Translations under genes and position numbers: made by a program
Origin: Streptomyces sp. NBC_01262
Lineage (GTDB): Bacteria; Actinomycetota; Actinomycetes; Streptomycetales; Streptomycetaceae
Assembly: GCF_036226365.1 (NCBI RefSeq)
Contig: NZ_CP108462.1
Coordinates: 1,054,001-1,118,000, forward strand
Reading direction: 5' to 3'
DNA: 64,000 nucleotides
Shown here: positions 1-8,648 of the stretch, in pieces
Numbering within the stretch: the stretch's first letter is position 1
Layout of the letters: every line of letters begins with the position of its first letter
The notes under the pieces: model-generated
The model's input: the letters and a program-made list of their open reading frames with translations, nothing else
What the model was told of the DNA's origin: nothing
Databases searched by the model: none

Positions 1-1
1 C

Positions 2-1249
2 CAGCCGGACCCGCTGAGCGAGGACTCCTCCCCCTCTTCCGAGACCGACTGGACCGGCGCCATCTCCTCGTGGGGCGTCGCCCTGCAGAAGACCGGCAAC
101 TACAGCCTCAAGACGCTGCCTTCGGGCAGCTCGATCACCTACGGCACCTCGGCCGCGACCGACCTGTCGAACTTCGACACCTTCGTGCTGCCCGAGCCCA
201 ACACGCTGTTCACGACCGCCGAGAAGACGGCCATCATGAACTTCGTCAGCAATGGCGGCGGGCTCTTCATGGTCTCCGACCACACCGGCGCCGACCGCAA
301 CAGCGACGGCGAGGACGCGGTCGAGATCCTCAACGACCTGATGACCAACAACAGCGTCGACAGCACCGACCCGTTCGGCTTCTCCATCGACTCGCTCAGC
401 ATCAGCTCCGACTACCCGAGCGCGATCACCGACAGCACGAACGCCGTGCTGCACGGCTCCTTCGGCACCGTCACCAAGTCCCTGATCGCCAGCGGCACGA
501 CGGCCACCCTCAAGCCCGCCGACAACTCCAACGTCAAGGGCCTGCTCTACCGCACCGGTTACTCCGGCAACACCGGCGCCTTCTTCGCCACCAGCACCTT
601 CGGCAGCGGCCGGGTCGCCTTCTGGGGCGACAGCTCCCCGATCGACGACGACACCGGCCAGTCCGGCAACACCCTCTACGACGGCTGGAACGACACCGGC
701 GCCACCAACGCCGCCCTCGCGCTCAACGCCACCGAGTGGCTCTCCGGCGCCACCGACAGCGGCGGCGGTGACGACGGCGGAGGCGACGGCACCTGCACCG
801 CCGCCCAGCTGCTCGGCAACCCGGGCTTCGAGTCCGGGGCCACCACCTGGACCGCCACCAGCGGCGTCATCACCACCTCCAGCAGCGAGGCCGCCCGCAC
901 CGGCTCGTACAAGGCGTGGCTCGACGGCTACGGCGCCGCCCACACCGACACGCTGTCCCAGTCGGTGACCATCCCGAGCGGCTGCACCACCGCCACGCTC
1001 AGCTTCTACCTGCACATAGACACGGCGGAGACCACCACCAGCACCGCGTACGACAAGCTGACGGTCACCGCCGGATCCACCACCCTGGCCACCTACTCCA
1101 ACCTCAACGCCGCCAGCGGATACGTCCTCAAGAGCTTCAGCCTCGCCTCCCTGGCCGGCACCACCTCCACCATCACCTTCACCGGCGTCGAGGGCTCGAC
1201 CCTGCAGACCTCGTTCGTCATCGACGACACCGCGCTCAACGTGAGCTGA
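2..1249 (+). CDS. Secreted protein, C-terminal part (GATase-like domain plus beta-sandwich domain)
   Basis: The reading frame is open from the left edge, so the N-terminus and any signal peptide lie outside the window; 415 residues are visible. Residues about 1-255 resemble the glutamine-amidotransferase-like fold of ThuA/DUF4350 proteins, with a conserved-looking segment GGGLFMVSDHTGADRN near residue 85. I see no clear catalytic triad. A Gly/Asp-rich linker (about 258-268) leads to a roughly 145-residue Thr/Ser-rich beta-sandwich module of the type found at the C-terminus of Streptomyces secreted hydrolases, beginning with an NPGFESG motif. It probably acts outside the cell, with the last domain binding carbohydrate or protein. 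The stop overlaps the convergent glycosyltransferase by 14 bases. An internal GTG at 185 is not the real start, because the frame and protein-like composition continue upstream. Function is inferred from fold resemblance only. Confidence 0.7.
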   Translation, partial: QPDPLSEDSSPSSETDWTGAISSWGVALQKTGNYSLKTLPSGSSITYGTSAATDLSNFDTFVLPEPNTLFTTAEKTAIMNFVSNGGGLFMVSDHTGADRNSDGEDAVEILNDLMTNNSVDSTDPFGFSIDSLSISSDYPSAITDSTNAVLHGSFGTVTKSLIASGTTATLKPADNSNVKGLLYRTGYSGNTGAFFATSTFGSGRVAFWGDSSPIDDDTGQSGNTLYDGWNDTGATNAALALNATEWLSGATDSGGGDDGGGDGTCTAAQLLGNPGFESGATTWTATSGVITTSSSEAARTGSYKAWLDGYGAAHTDTLSQSVTIPSGCTTATLSFYLHIDTAETTTSTAYDKLTVTAGSTTLATYSNLNAASGYVLKSFSLASLAGTTSTITFTGVEGSTLQTSFVIDDTALNVS

Positions 1250-2390
1250 CCGCCCCGTCGGACCGGCCCTGGGGGGCTCGGGCGCTCGCCCAGCCCTCCA
1301 GGTGACCGGCGAACACCTCGGCGTGGACAGGCCAGTTGAGCCCCGCCGCGGCGGCCGCCCGGCCCCGGCGGCCCTGCGCGCGCCGCAGTCCCGCGTCCTC
1401 CCGCAGCCGGCGGACCGCGTCGGCGGCCGCGCGCGGATCCCGGAAATCCACCACGATGCCGCAGTCGTTCGCCCGCACCAGCGCGGCCGCGAGCGGGGTG
1501 GGGGTGGTGACCACCGGGATGCCGTACGCCATGTACTCCACGACCTTCGTCGGCCGCGAGTGCCGGTAGTTGGCCTCGTCGCGCAGCAGCGACAGCCCGG
1601 CGAGCGCCCCGTCGAGCCGCGCCAGGGCCTGGTCGTTGGGCAGGAAGCCGTGCCAGCGGAGCACCCCGTCCCGGTCGGCGGCCTCCAGCAGCCCCCGTAC
1701 GTCGCCGTCGGCGGCCCCTATCGCCTCCACCCGCACCTCCGGGTACAGCAGCCGCGCCATCGCGATCAGGTCCTCGGCGCCCCGGCCCCGCGAGATCTGG
1801 CCCAGATAGACGGCACGGTCCGCGCCCGGCGGCTTGGGCGGCGAGAGGGGGACGGTCGCCAGGTTGAGCACCACCGGATGGGTGCGCCGGAACCGCCGCT
1901 GGTAGGCGTCCTCGGCCAGCAACAGATGGATCCGGCGCTCGGCGATCCGCTCGGCCGCCCGTACGACCGCCCGCACCGGCGGCCGCAGCGCTCGCGGCAC
2001 CCAGCGCTTCATGGCGATCGCCGCCGCGGTGTCCTCGTGCACATCCCATACGACCGCGGGCCCGGGTCCGCCGCCGGCCCGCCAGCCGCGCCTCAGCCCG
2101 GGCAGGGCGAGCAGCAGCTCGGGGTCGTGCAGCAGTACGACATCGGCCCGCGCGCCCCGCTCGGCGAGCACCCGGCGGGCCTCGCGCAGCGCGGTGCGCC
2201 GGTCGCGTCCGACGGCACGCGGCAGGTCGACGCCCTCCAGGCCGGGCCGGGGACGGGGGCGCACGCCGCGCGCGGCGAAGGGCGCGGCATAGACGACCTG
2301 GTGGCCGTGGTCGAGGAGCGCCGTGATCTCACGGTGCAGGATGCGCGCGTCCTCGGGGTGGTGCACCACCGTGGCGACGAGTACGCGCAT
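1236..2390 (-). CDS. GT4-family glycosyltransferase
   Basis: A 384-residue GT-B glycosyltransferase that should transfer a sugar from an activated donor to a glycan or lipid-linked acceptor at the cytoplasmic face of the membrane. The N-terminal half has the usual start of this fold (a VATVVHHPEDARI strand-loop) and an HDPELLLALPG element. The donor-binding half carries the GT4 signature KVVEYMAYGIPVV near residue 295, which includes the E of the E-x7-E region. ATG at 2390 forms a TGATG overlap with the stop of the upstream dehydrogenase; a GTG one codon earlier (2393) is also possible. Translational coupling to that gene and the nearby WecB suggest a role in building a ManNAc- or uronate-containing surface glycan. 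Donor and acceptor cannot be told from the sequence. Confidence 0.85.
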   Translation of the reverse strand: MRVLVATVVHHPEDARILHREITALLDHGHQVVYAAPFAARGVRPRPRPGLEGVDLPRAVGRDRRTALREARRVLAERGARADVVLLHDPELLLALPGLRRGWRAGGGPGPAVVWDVHEDTAAAIAMKRWVPRALRPPVRAVVRAAERIAERRIHLLLAEDAYQRRFRRTHPVVLNLATVPLSPPKPPGADRAVYLGQISRGRGAEDLIAMARLLYPEVRVEAIGAADGDVRGLLEAADRDGVLRWHGFLPNDQALARLDGALAGLSLLRDEANYRHSRPTKVVEYMAYGIPVVTTPTPLAAALVRANDCGIVVDFRDPRAAADAVRRLREDAGLRRAQGRRGRAAAAAGLNWPVHAEVFAGHLEGWASARAPQGRSDGAVSSR

Positions 2391-3646
2391 CACAGCACCT
2401 CCACATCGGGGCGGAAGACACGCCCGCGCGTGTCGAACAGCAGCCGGGCGTCATCGGCGACGGTCCGCAGGTCGTAGGCGCTGTGGTCCTGCAGAAGGAT
2501 CGTCAGGTCGTGCTCGCGCAGCGCGGTCGTCAGATCGCCCGCCTTCGTGACCGGCTCCCCGTCCACCTCCCACTCCGGGACGAAGGGGTCGTGGTAGGCG
2601 ACCGAGGTGCCGAGCTTGCGCAGCAGCCGGGTCACGGGGACGGCCGGGCTCTCGCGGCAGTCGGCGATGTCGGGTTTGTAGGTGACGCCGAGCAGCAGCA
2701 CGCGGGAGCCGTGCAGCGGCTTCTGGGCCTCGTTGAGCATGTCCTGCGCCCTGCGCACGACGTATTCCGGCATCCGGTGGTTGATCTCGGTGGCGAGCTC
2801 CACGAAGCGGAACTCGTAGCCCAGGGTGCGCACCTTGTACGACAGGTAGTTGGGGTCGATGGGGATGCAGTGGCCGCCGACCCCGGCGCCGGGGTGGAAG
2901 GCCTGGAAGCCGAAGGGCTTGGTGGCGGCGCAGTTGATGGCGTCCCAGATGTCGACGCCCAGTTCGCGGCAGAGGATGGCCAGCTCGTTGACGAGCGCGA
3001 TGTTGACGTGCCGGTAGGTGTTCTCCAGCAGCTTGGCCATCTCGGCCTCGCGGGTGCCCTTGGCCCGCACGACGGTGTCGACGAGCTTGCCGTAGAAGGC
3101 GCATGCGCGCGCGGCGCATTCCGGGGTGTGCCCGCCGACGATCTTCGGGGTGTCGCGCAGGCTGTGCGTCTTGTTGCCGGGGTCGATGCGCTCCGGGGAG
3201 AAGGCGAGCGCGAAGTCCGTGCCTGCGCGCAGGCCGGATTTCTCCAGGATCGGCCGGAGGATCTCGTCGGTGGTGCCGGGATAGGTCGTGGACTCCAGGA
3301 CGACCAGGACCCCCGGCCGCAGCCCGGACGCGATGGCCTCGGCCGCGCCGGTGACGGCGGCGAGGTCCGGGCCGCCGTCCAGGGACAGCGGCGTCGGTAC
3401 GCAGATGACGACGGTCTGGGCCTCCGACAGGCACTCCCGGCTGGTACTGGCGGTGAAGCCGGCTGCCAGCATGCGCGCGAGGTCGTCGTCGGAGACATCG
3501 TCCACATGTGAGCGGCCGGCGTTGAGACCGGCCACCACGTCCGCGTCCAGATCGTGGCCGACGACGCTCATACCGACCGCCGCCGCTTCACGGGCGAGGG
3601 GCAGGCCCACGTATCCGAGGCCCACGACTGCGAGATCCACCGTCAT
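2390..3646 (-). CDS. Nucleotide-sugar dehydrogenase (UDP-ManNAc or UDP-Glc type)
   Basis: A 418-residue enzyme of the UDP-glucose/GDP-mannose dehydrogenase superfamily, which oxidises the C6 hydroxyl of a nucleotide sugar twice with NAD to give a uronic acid. The NAD-binding motif VVGLGYVGLP is at the N-terminus, and the catalytic cysteine is in GVGGHCIPIDPNYL near residue 260. The GGHCIP form is typical of WecC/VipA-like enzymes acting on N-acetylated sugars. The ATG at 3646 (MTVDLAVVG) is chosen because the Rossmann strand begins immediately after it; the 26 codons upstream look non-coding. With wecB at 5187 it could form UDP-ManNAc then UDP-ManNAcA, which is an inference from pairing and motif form. 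It lies 20 bases after a glycosyltransferase and overlaps the next one, so it is probably in one operon. Confidence 0.85.
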   Translation of the reverse strand: MTVDLAVVGLGYVGLPLAREAAAVGMSVVGHDLDADVVAGLNAGRSHVDDVSDDDLARMLAAGFTASTSRECLSEAQTVVICVPTPLSLDGGPDLAAVTGAAEAIASGLRPGVLVVLESTTYPGTTDEILRPILEKSGLRAGTDFALAFSPERIDPGNKTHSLRDTPKIVGGHTPECAARACAFYGKLVDTVVRAKGTREAEMAKLLENTYRHVNIALVNELAILCRELGVDIWDAINCAATKPFGFQAFHPGAGVGGHCIPIDPNYLSYKVRTLGYEFRFVELATEINHRMPEYVVRRAQDMLNEAQKPLHGSRVLLLGVTYKPDIADCRESPAVPVTRLLRKLGTSVAYHDPFVPEWEVDGEPVTKAGDLTTALREHDLTILLQDHSAYDLRTVADDARLLFDTRGRVFRPDVEVL

Positions 3647-3666
3647 GCCGCACCATCCAGAGCGCT

Positions 3667-5148
3667 TTACACGGCCCCCAGGTGGCGGTAGGCCTCGCGG
3701 GTCCGCTCTGCGATGTGAGCCCATGTCCGGTCCCGGGCCACTCGAGTGCGGGCAGCGTCGCCCATAGTCCGCCGTTGATTCGGACTATAAAGGAGTATTT
3801 CGAGCGCGTCCGCCCAGGAAAAAGGGTCTTCGGGGGGAATTAGCCTGCCGTTCACCTCGTCTTCCACCAGTTCTCCCATTGCCTTGACATCACTTGCTGC
3901 GATGGGAAGACCGCTCGCCATCGCCTCGACCGGCTTGAGAGGGGTCACGAGATGGCACACCCGCTCCCCCGTGCGCGGCACCGCGAAGACGTCCAGCACC
4001 GCGTGATGAGCCCTCACCTGCGCATGCGGCACACGCCCTGTGAACAGCGCCGTCTCCGTCAGACCCAGCTCCGCGGCCTGCCGCTGCAGGGCCGGCCGCA
4101 GCGGCCCGTCGCCGACGATCAGCAGCCGCAGCGGCACCCCCCGGCGGCGCAGCTCGGCGGCCGCCTCCAGCAGGGTGCCGATGCCCTCGTGCGGGGCGAG
4201 TGTGGACACCGTGCCGACCACTACCTCGTTCGGGGCAATGCCCAGACGGGCGCGCAGCTCCCCGGCCGGGGGCAGCGGCTCCAGGAAGACGTCGTCGACG
4301 GCATTCGGCACGACGCGGATCTTCTCCTCGGGGATGCCTCGGCCGGCGATCTCCCGCTTCATCGCCTCACCGAGGGTCAGCACGAGATCCGCCTCGCGCA
4401 TGCAGTACGTCTCCAAGGCCCGCCGTTCGCGGTACGAGGCCGAGTCGGCGCTGCGTCCCGGACTCTGCGTCAGCCAGGTCTCCTCCAGGAAGCCGCGCAC
4501 CTCGTAGACCACCGGCAGCCCGAAGGATCTGCCCAGGGCCAGCGCCACTCGCCCGTTCGGGTGATCGGTGGCCGCGTGCAGCACCGCCGGCCGGATCCGC
4601 TCGACCAGACGGGCCGCCAGCTCCGCGTTGCGGGCCAGCGCGGCGGCCGGCGCGGCGGGCATGAGGGCGGGCAGCAGCCGGTGATAGGGCACGGCGTCCA
4701 CGTACTGCACCGGGCGGCCGTCCCACACCCCCTGGGCGACAGGGAAGCCCAGCCGGGTGACGACCTGCGGGTCCAGGCCCGCCGCACGCTGCGCGCGGGC
4801 GATGGCGTGCGTACGGACGGTGTATCCGGCGTGTCTGTACGGCAGGGAGTTGGTGACCACGTGCAGGACCCGGCCGGGGACGGGGCGGGCGACGGGTTTC
4901 GCCGCATGCGCATGCGGCGCGGACACGGCCACGGTCACCGCCGCCGGCCCGTAATCCGTCGCGCGCATGCCGCGCACCCGGTGCGGGTCCCGCTCCGGCA
5001 GCCGCGCCAGCGCTCGCGCGGCCGGCCCGCGCAGGGGCCCCGGAGCCAGACGCAGGGCCAGACCGGCCGCCCGTACGGGATCGCCGCGCACATGACGGAC
5101 CGCCACGGAGACGGCAAGAATCAGAGAACGAAGAGTACGTCGGCGCAC
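3667..5148 (-). CDS. GT4-family glycosyltransferase
   Basis: A 493-residue glycosyltransferase with an N-terminal extension of about 90 residues (basic and amphipathic, possibly membrane-associated) before the GT-B core, which begins at GRVLHVVTNSLPYRHAGY. The core shows the GT4 donor site: a KIRVVPNAVD element, a TLAPHEGIGTLLEA segment, and the E-containing TPLKPVEAMASGLPIAAS motif near residue 405. It starts with GTG at 5148, only 38 bases from the divergent wecB. It probably leads the minus-strand operon GT4, dehydrogenase, GT4. Codons in the last quarter (about 3766-3846) are unusually AT-rich (CTA, ATT, ATA, CTT, TAT, AGT), unlike the rest of the gene. The sugar and acceptor are unknown. 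Confidence 0.85.
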   Translation of the reverse strand: MRRRTLRSLILAVSVAVRHVRGDPVRAAGLALRLAPGPLRGPAARALARLPERDPHRVRGMRATDYGPAAVTVAVSAPHAHAAKPVARPVPGRVLHVVTNSLPYRHAGYTVRTHAIARAQRAAGLDPQVVTRLGFPVAQGVWDGRPVQYVDAVPYHRLLPALMPAAPAAALARNAELAARLVERIRPAVLHAATDHPNGRVALALGRSFGLPVVYEVRGFLEETWLTQSPGRSADSASYRERRALETYCMREADLVLTLGEAMKREIAGRGIPEEKIRVVPNAVDDVFLEPLPPAGELRARLGIAPNEVVVGTVSTLAPHEGIGTLLEAAAELRRRGVPLRLLIVGDGPLRPALQRQAAELGLTETALFTGRVPHAQVRAHHAVLDVFAVPRTGERVCHLVTPLKPVEAMASGLPIAASDVKAMGELVEDEVNGRLIPPEDPFSWADALEILLYSPNQRRTMGDAARTRVARDRTWAHIAERTREAYRHLGAV

Positions 5149-5186
5149 AATCCCACCCTAAGTGGGCCTGGTGAACGGGAGGCAAC
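5149..5186. promoter_or_regulatory. 38-base divergent control region with inverted repeat
   Basis: The GT4 gene (minus) and wecB (plus) start only 38 bases apart, so both start regions must overlap. The gap contains CCCAC-N5-GTGGG at 5152-5166 and a strong GGGAGG ribosome site for wecB at about 5177-5182. A repressor or shared regulator binding here would control both arms of the locus. I cannot identify -10/-35 boxes with confidence. Confidence 0.4.
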
Positions 5187-6281
5187 GTGCTTGACCACGT
5201 AGTCCATGTGGTCGGTGCCCGGCCCAATTTCGTCAAGGCCGCCCCGGTCGTGGCGGCGCTGCGCGCGGCCGGGCAGCCGCAGTCCGTCGTGCACACCGGG
5301 CAGCACTACGACGAGCGCATGTCGCACATCTTCTTCCGGGAGCTGGGCCTGCCGGAGCCCGATGTCGACCTCGGCGTCGGCTCGGGCAGCCATGCCCGGC
5401 AGACCGCCGCGCTGCTGACCGCCCTGGAGGCGGAGCTGACCGCCCGGCCCCCGGGGCTGGTCATGGTCTACGGGGACGTCAACTCCACGCTGGCCGCCGC
5501 CCTGGTCGCCGCCAAGCTCGGGCTGCCGGTGGCTCATGTCGAGGCGGGGCTGCGCAGCTTCGACATGACGATGCCCGAGGAGGTGAACCGGCGGCTCACC
5601 GACCAGCTGGCCGAGCTGCTCTTCGTGACAAGCGCGGAGGCGGTCGGCCATCTGGCCAACGAGGGCGTGGTCCCGGACCGGATCCACTTCGTCGGCAATC
5701 CGATGATCGACACTCTGATGGCCCATCTGCCGCGCTTCGATGCGCAGGCCGCTCGCGAGGCGCACGGCCTGCCGGAGCGCTACGGCGTGGTGACCCTGCA
5801 CCGCCCCGCCAATGTCGACGACCCGTCGGCGGCCTCGGCGGCCGTGAAGGCGCTGCGCGAGGCGGCCGAGCACATCGAACTGGCCGTCCCGCTGCACCCG
5901 AGGGGCCGGGCCGCGCTGGAGGCGGCCGGCCTCGGCGAGGCCCGGCGGGTACGCATCCTGGAACCACTGGGCTATCTGGAGTTCATGGGGCTGCTGCGCG
6001 GGGCGGCGGTGGTCATCACCGACTCGGGCGGGGTGCAGGAGGAGACCACCGTGCTGCGCGTGCCGTGTCTGACGCTGCGCCCCAACACCGAGCGTCCGGT
6101 GACGGTCACCCACGGCACCAACCGCCTGGTCACCCCCGACGGCCTGGTGCCCGCGCTGATCGAGACGCTGGACGGGTCCCCGGCCGCGCCCGAGGGCCCG
6201 CCGCTGTGGGACGGCCGGGCGGGCGAGCGGATCGCGCGGATCGTGACGGACTGGCGGAAGGCCCGCAGCCACCATGCCTGA
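5187..6281 (+). CDS. wecB: UDP-N-acetylglucosamine 2-epimerase (non-hydrolysing)
   Basis: A 364-residue cytosolic epimerase that interconverts UDP-GlcNAc and UDP-ManNAc, supplying ManNAc units for surface glycans. The family landmarks are present in order: GARPNFVKAAPV near the start, VYGDVNSTLAAAL (catalytic Asp), HVEAGLRSFD and MPEEVNRRL (two catalytic Glu), TLHRPANVDD (the HRxEN region, here with Ala for the usual Glu) and DSGGVQEE near the C-terminus. Length matches the family. The GTG start is fixed by GGGAGG six to seven bases upstream. Its last eight bases overlap the methyltransferase start, indicating coupled translation through a four-gene plus-strand operon ending at 10804. The nearby WecC-type dehydrogenase is its likely pathway partner. 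Confidence 0.92.
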   Translation: MLDHVVHVVGARPNFVKAAPVVAALRAAGQPQSVVHTGQHYDERMSHIFFRELGLPEPDVDLGVGSGSHARQTAALLTALEAELTARPPGLVMVYGDVNSTLAAALVAAKLGLPVAHVEAGLRSFDMTMPEEVNRRLTDQLAELLFVTSAEAVGHLANEGVVPDRIHFVGNPMIDTLMAHLPRFDAQAAREAHGLPERYGVVTLHRPANVDDPSAASAAVKALREAAEHIELAVPLHPRGRAALEAAGLGEARRVRILEPLGYLEFMGLLRGAAVVITDSGGVQEETTVLRVPCLTLRPNTERPVTVTHGTNRLVTPDGLVPALIETLDGSPAAPEGPPLWDGRAGERIARIVTDWRKARSHHA

Positions 6282-6939
6282 GCGCACACAGGAATCCACG
6301 CTGGAATCCACGCAGGCTTCCACCCAGGCGTACTGGGACACCCGGCACCGCCGCCACGACGAGCTGGCCTCCGGCGGCCACATCGGCCTCGACCGGGCGG
6401 GCAACGAGATCTTCTACGCGCTCCGGCTGGGCTCCCTGCTCCGCCTCATCGGCGACACCTCCAGCCCCGGCGACCCGCTGTTCGTCCTCGACGCGGGCTG
6501 CGGCAAGGGTCACTTCGCCCGCGCCCTGGCCCGCTGCGGGCACCGCGTGGACGCCTTCGACGCCAGCCCGGCGGCCGTCGCCCACTGCCGCGAGGAGGGC
6601 GGCGGCCCCCGCTACGCGGTCCGCGAGCTGGCGCAGTGGGACAGCGCCTGGCTCTACGACGCCGTGGTCAGCGTGGATGTCCTCTTCCACATCCTGGACG
6701 ACGCCGTCTGGGCGGCCTCGCTGGCCAACCTCGCCTCCCTCGTCCGGCTCACCGGCCGGCTCCTGGTCACCGACGAGGACCCGCCCGCGCGCGTGCCGCG
6801 CGGCGACTACATCCTGCACCGCAGCGCCGCCGAGTACCGGGCCGTGGTGGAGCCGCTCGGCCTGCGCTACGGCGGGTTCACGCCGTACGGTTTCCGGGAG
6901 AACCGGGTCGGCTTCCATCTCTTCACGAGGACTTCCTGA
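6274..6939 (+). CDS. Class I SAM-dependent methyltransferase
   Basis: A 221-residue protein with SAM-binding motif I LDAGCGKGHFA near residue 75, then the acidic ribose contact in a DAFDASPAAV strand and a VVSVDVLFHI motif IV region. The type is Methyltransf_11/23-like. Its position between wecB and two glycan-assembly genes suggests it methylates a sugar or an intermediate of the glycan, perhaps capping the chain. That role is inference; the acceptor is not readable. It overlaps wecB by eight bases and the next gene by TGATG, so the three are translated together. Confidence 0.85.
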   Translation: MPERTQESTLESTQASTQAYWDTRHRRHDELASGGHIGLDRAGNEIFYALRLGSLLRLIGDTSSPGDPLFVLDAGCGKGHFARALARCGHRVDAFDASPAAVAHCREEGGGPRYAVRELAQWDSAWLYDAVVSVDVLFHILDDAVWAASLANLASLVRLTGRLLVTDEDPPARVPRGDYILHRSAAEYRAVVEPLGLRYGGFTPYGFRENRVGFHLFTRTS

Positions 6940-8648
6940 TGCGCCTCCTCGATCTGCTCCATCCCCACCTCGACGGGGTGACCGAGGTCGTCGACACCAC
7001 CGGCGGCGGCATCGCCCTGGAGCCCTACCTCCAGCTCCCCGAGGGCACCGCGCTGCGCCGCGCCGACGACACGACCGTCATCGGCGAGGGCGCCCTCGCC
7101 CTGCTGTCGTACGGCCCCGATCCCCAGCGGCACGGGGGCCTCGACACCTGCCTGGCCGTCCTGGACCGCCTGCGCCCCGGCGGCCGCGGCCTGATCGTCC
7201 TCGGCTACCGGGCTACCGAGCTGCCCTGGCACCGGCTGCTGGACGCCCTGGTCGCCCACCGCTGCCAGCCGCTGCGCGCGGGCGGCCTGGACTACGTCCA
7301 CCTGCACGGCGGGGTCGTGTTCACCTGTACGGAGCAACTGCTGCCATTGCACGGCAGCGACGGCCGCCCCGCGCCCAGCACGGACGGCACCGCCACCGCC
7401 CTGCGCATCGCCGGCGAGTACGTCCTGGCCGACTTCGTCTCCCGCTCCCAGCGCGCCCGGCTGCTCGACCTGGAGCGCGAACGGGAGGCCGACGCCCGCG
7501 AGCTGGAGACGCTGCGCCAGGACAGCGGCGCCCGGCAGGCGGCGGAGGTGCTGCGCGAGCGCGACCGCCTGGCGGCCGACCTGCGGGCGGCGCGGGAGCG
7601 CATCGGCGTCCTGGAGACCCGGGTGACGATGTTGCAGGGCTCGACCTCGCTGCGCGTCGGCCAGGCGCTGATCGGAGCGGCCCGCTCGCCCATGCGCGGG
7701 TCGGCGCGGCTGCCGCGCGAGCTGTACGGGATGTGGCGCGGGCGGAGCCGGGGCCCGGCGGCGGCCCCGCCGGGTGCGGCCGGGCCCGGCCGCGAGGAAG
7801 CCGCCGAGGGCGACGCCCGGCTGCATCTGGCCCACCGCGCCTTCACGGCCGGGCCGCGCGACCGGCTGGTGATCGCCGGGGTGCTGGACGCCCGGACGGC
7901 TCGCGACTTCGCCGTCGACGCGGCCGTCAGCCGGCTGCTCCCGCACGACGCCCGGATCGTCACCGAGCGCACCGACCCCGACGCCGTCGTGGTCCAGCTC
8001 AGCGCCTGCACCGCCGCGACCCCCGGGCCGTGGGCCCACACCGGCACCGGCACCGCCCCCGACCTGGACCGGCGGCTGGCCGAAGTGCTCGCCACCGCCC
8101 GCGCCCTGGGCCGCAAGACCGTCCTGTGGCGCGACGCGCCCGCCTCCGCCGCGCCCGGTCTGGCCCGCCTGCCCTGGGACGCCGTCCTCGACGGCGACAC
8201 CGGCGTCCAGCCCGCCCACTGCGACCACCGCGCCCTGGACCCGGACGCCCTGCGCGAGCTGTTCGCCACCCGGGCCACCCGCGTACGCCTGTCGGAGCTG
8301 GCCCGGATCGCGGGCGCGCCGGATCCTCTCGACGCCCGACGCGTGGCGGTGCTGGCCGATCCGCGCGGCCCCGACGGGACCGCCCTGCTCATCAAGCAGG
8401 TGCTCGCCCAGCTCCACCCGCCCGTCGAGGTCCTGGTCCCCCGGCCCGGACCGGCCTTCGAGGAGCTCACCGCGAGCGGCATCGCCGTACGCGCGTCCGC
8501 CGACGGCCCGACCGCCCCCTGGGTGTCGGACTGGACGGCCGATCCGGACCAGGACCGGCCCGCCGCCCATCTGCTCGACCTCATGTGCGCGCTGGAGTGC
8601 TCGGGCGCGGCCCAGCCCGGCCTCGTGCCGAAGGAGGCTCTCCGATGA
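6939..8648 (+). CDS. Unknown protein: methyltransferase-like fold, coiled coil, C-terminal domain
   Basis: A 569-residue protein I cannot assign. Residues 1-150 alternate helix and strand like a degenerate Rossmann methyltransferase (a short LLSYGPDP loop, then RLRPGGRGLIVLGY), but lack a recognisable SAM glycine motif. Residues about 165-235 are strongly charged and heptad-like (LDLEREREADARELE), a probable coiled coil, followed by a TSLRVGQALIGAARSP segment of the kind seen next to coiled coils in proteins of bacterial glycan loci. The rest (about 290-569) is Ala/Arg-rich with alternating strands. The start ATG overlaps the methyltransferase stop (TGATG), and the stop overlaps the next start (ATGA). 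It may measure or scaffold chain assembly; that is conjecture. Confidence 0.75.
   Translation: MRLLDLLHPHLDGVTEVVDTTGGGIALEPYLQLPEGTALRRADDTTVIGEGALALLSYGPDPQRHGGLDTCLAVLDRLRPGGRGLIVLGYRATELPWHRLLDALVAHRCQPLRAGGLDYVHLHGGVVFTCTEQLLPLHGSDGRPAPSTDGTATALRIAGEYVLADFVSRSQRARLLDLEREREADARELETLRQDSGARQAAEVLRERDRLAADLRAARERIGVLETRVTMLQGSTSLRVGQALIGAARSPMRGSARLPRELYGMWRGRSRGPAAAPPGAAGPGREEAAEGDARLHLAHRAFTAGPRDRLVIAGVLDARTARDFAVDAAVSRLLPHDARIVTERTDPDAVVVQLSACTAATPGPWAHTGTGTAPDLDRRLAEVLATARALGRKTVLWRDAPASAAPGLARLPWDAVLDGDTGVQPAHCDHRALDPDALRELFATRATRVRLSELARIAGAPDPLDARRVAVLADPRGPDGTALLIKQVLAQLHPPVEVLVPRPGPAFEELTASGIAVRASADGPTAPWVSDWTADPDQDRPAAHLLDLMCALECSGAAQPGLVPKEALR

Noticed and set aside
6065..8644. 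Upstream extension of the double glycosyltransferase (open frame to 6065)
   Set aside because: The extension runs through wecB, the methyltransferase and the coiled-coil gene in another frame and translates to Arg/Pro-rich sequence; the ATGA overlap at 8645 marks the real start.
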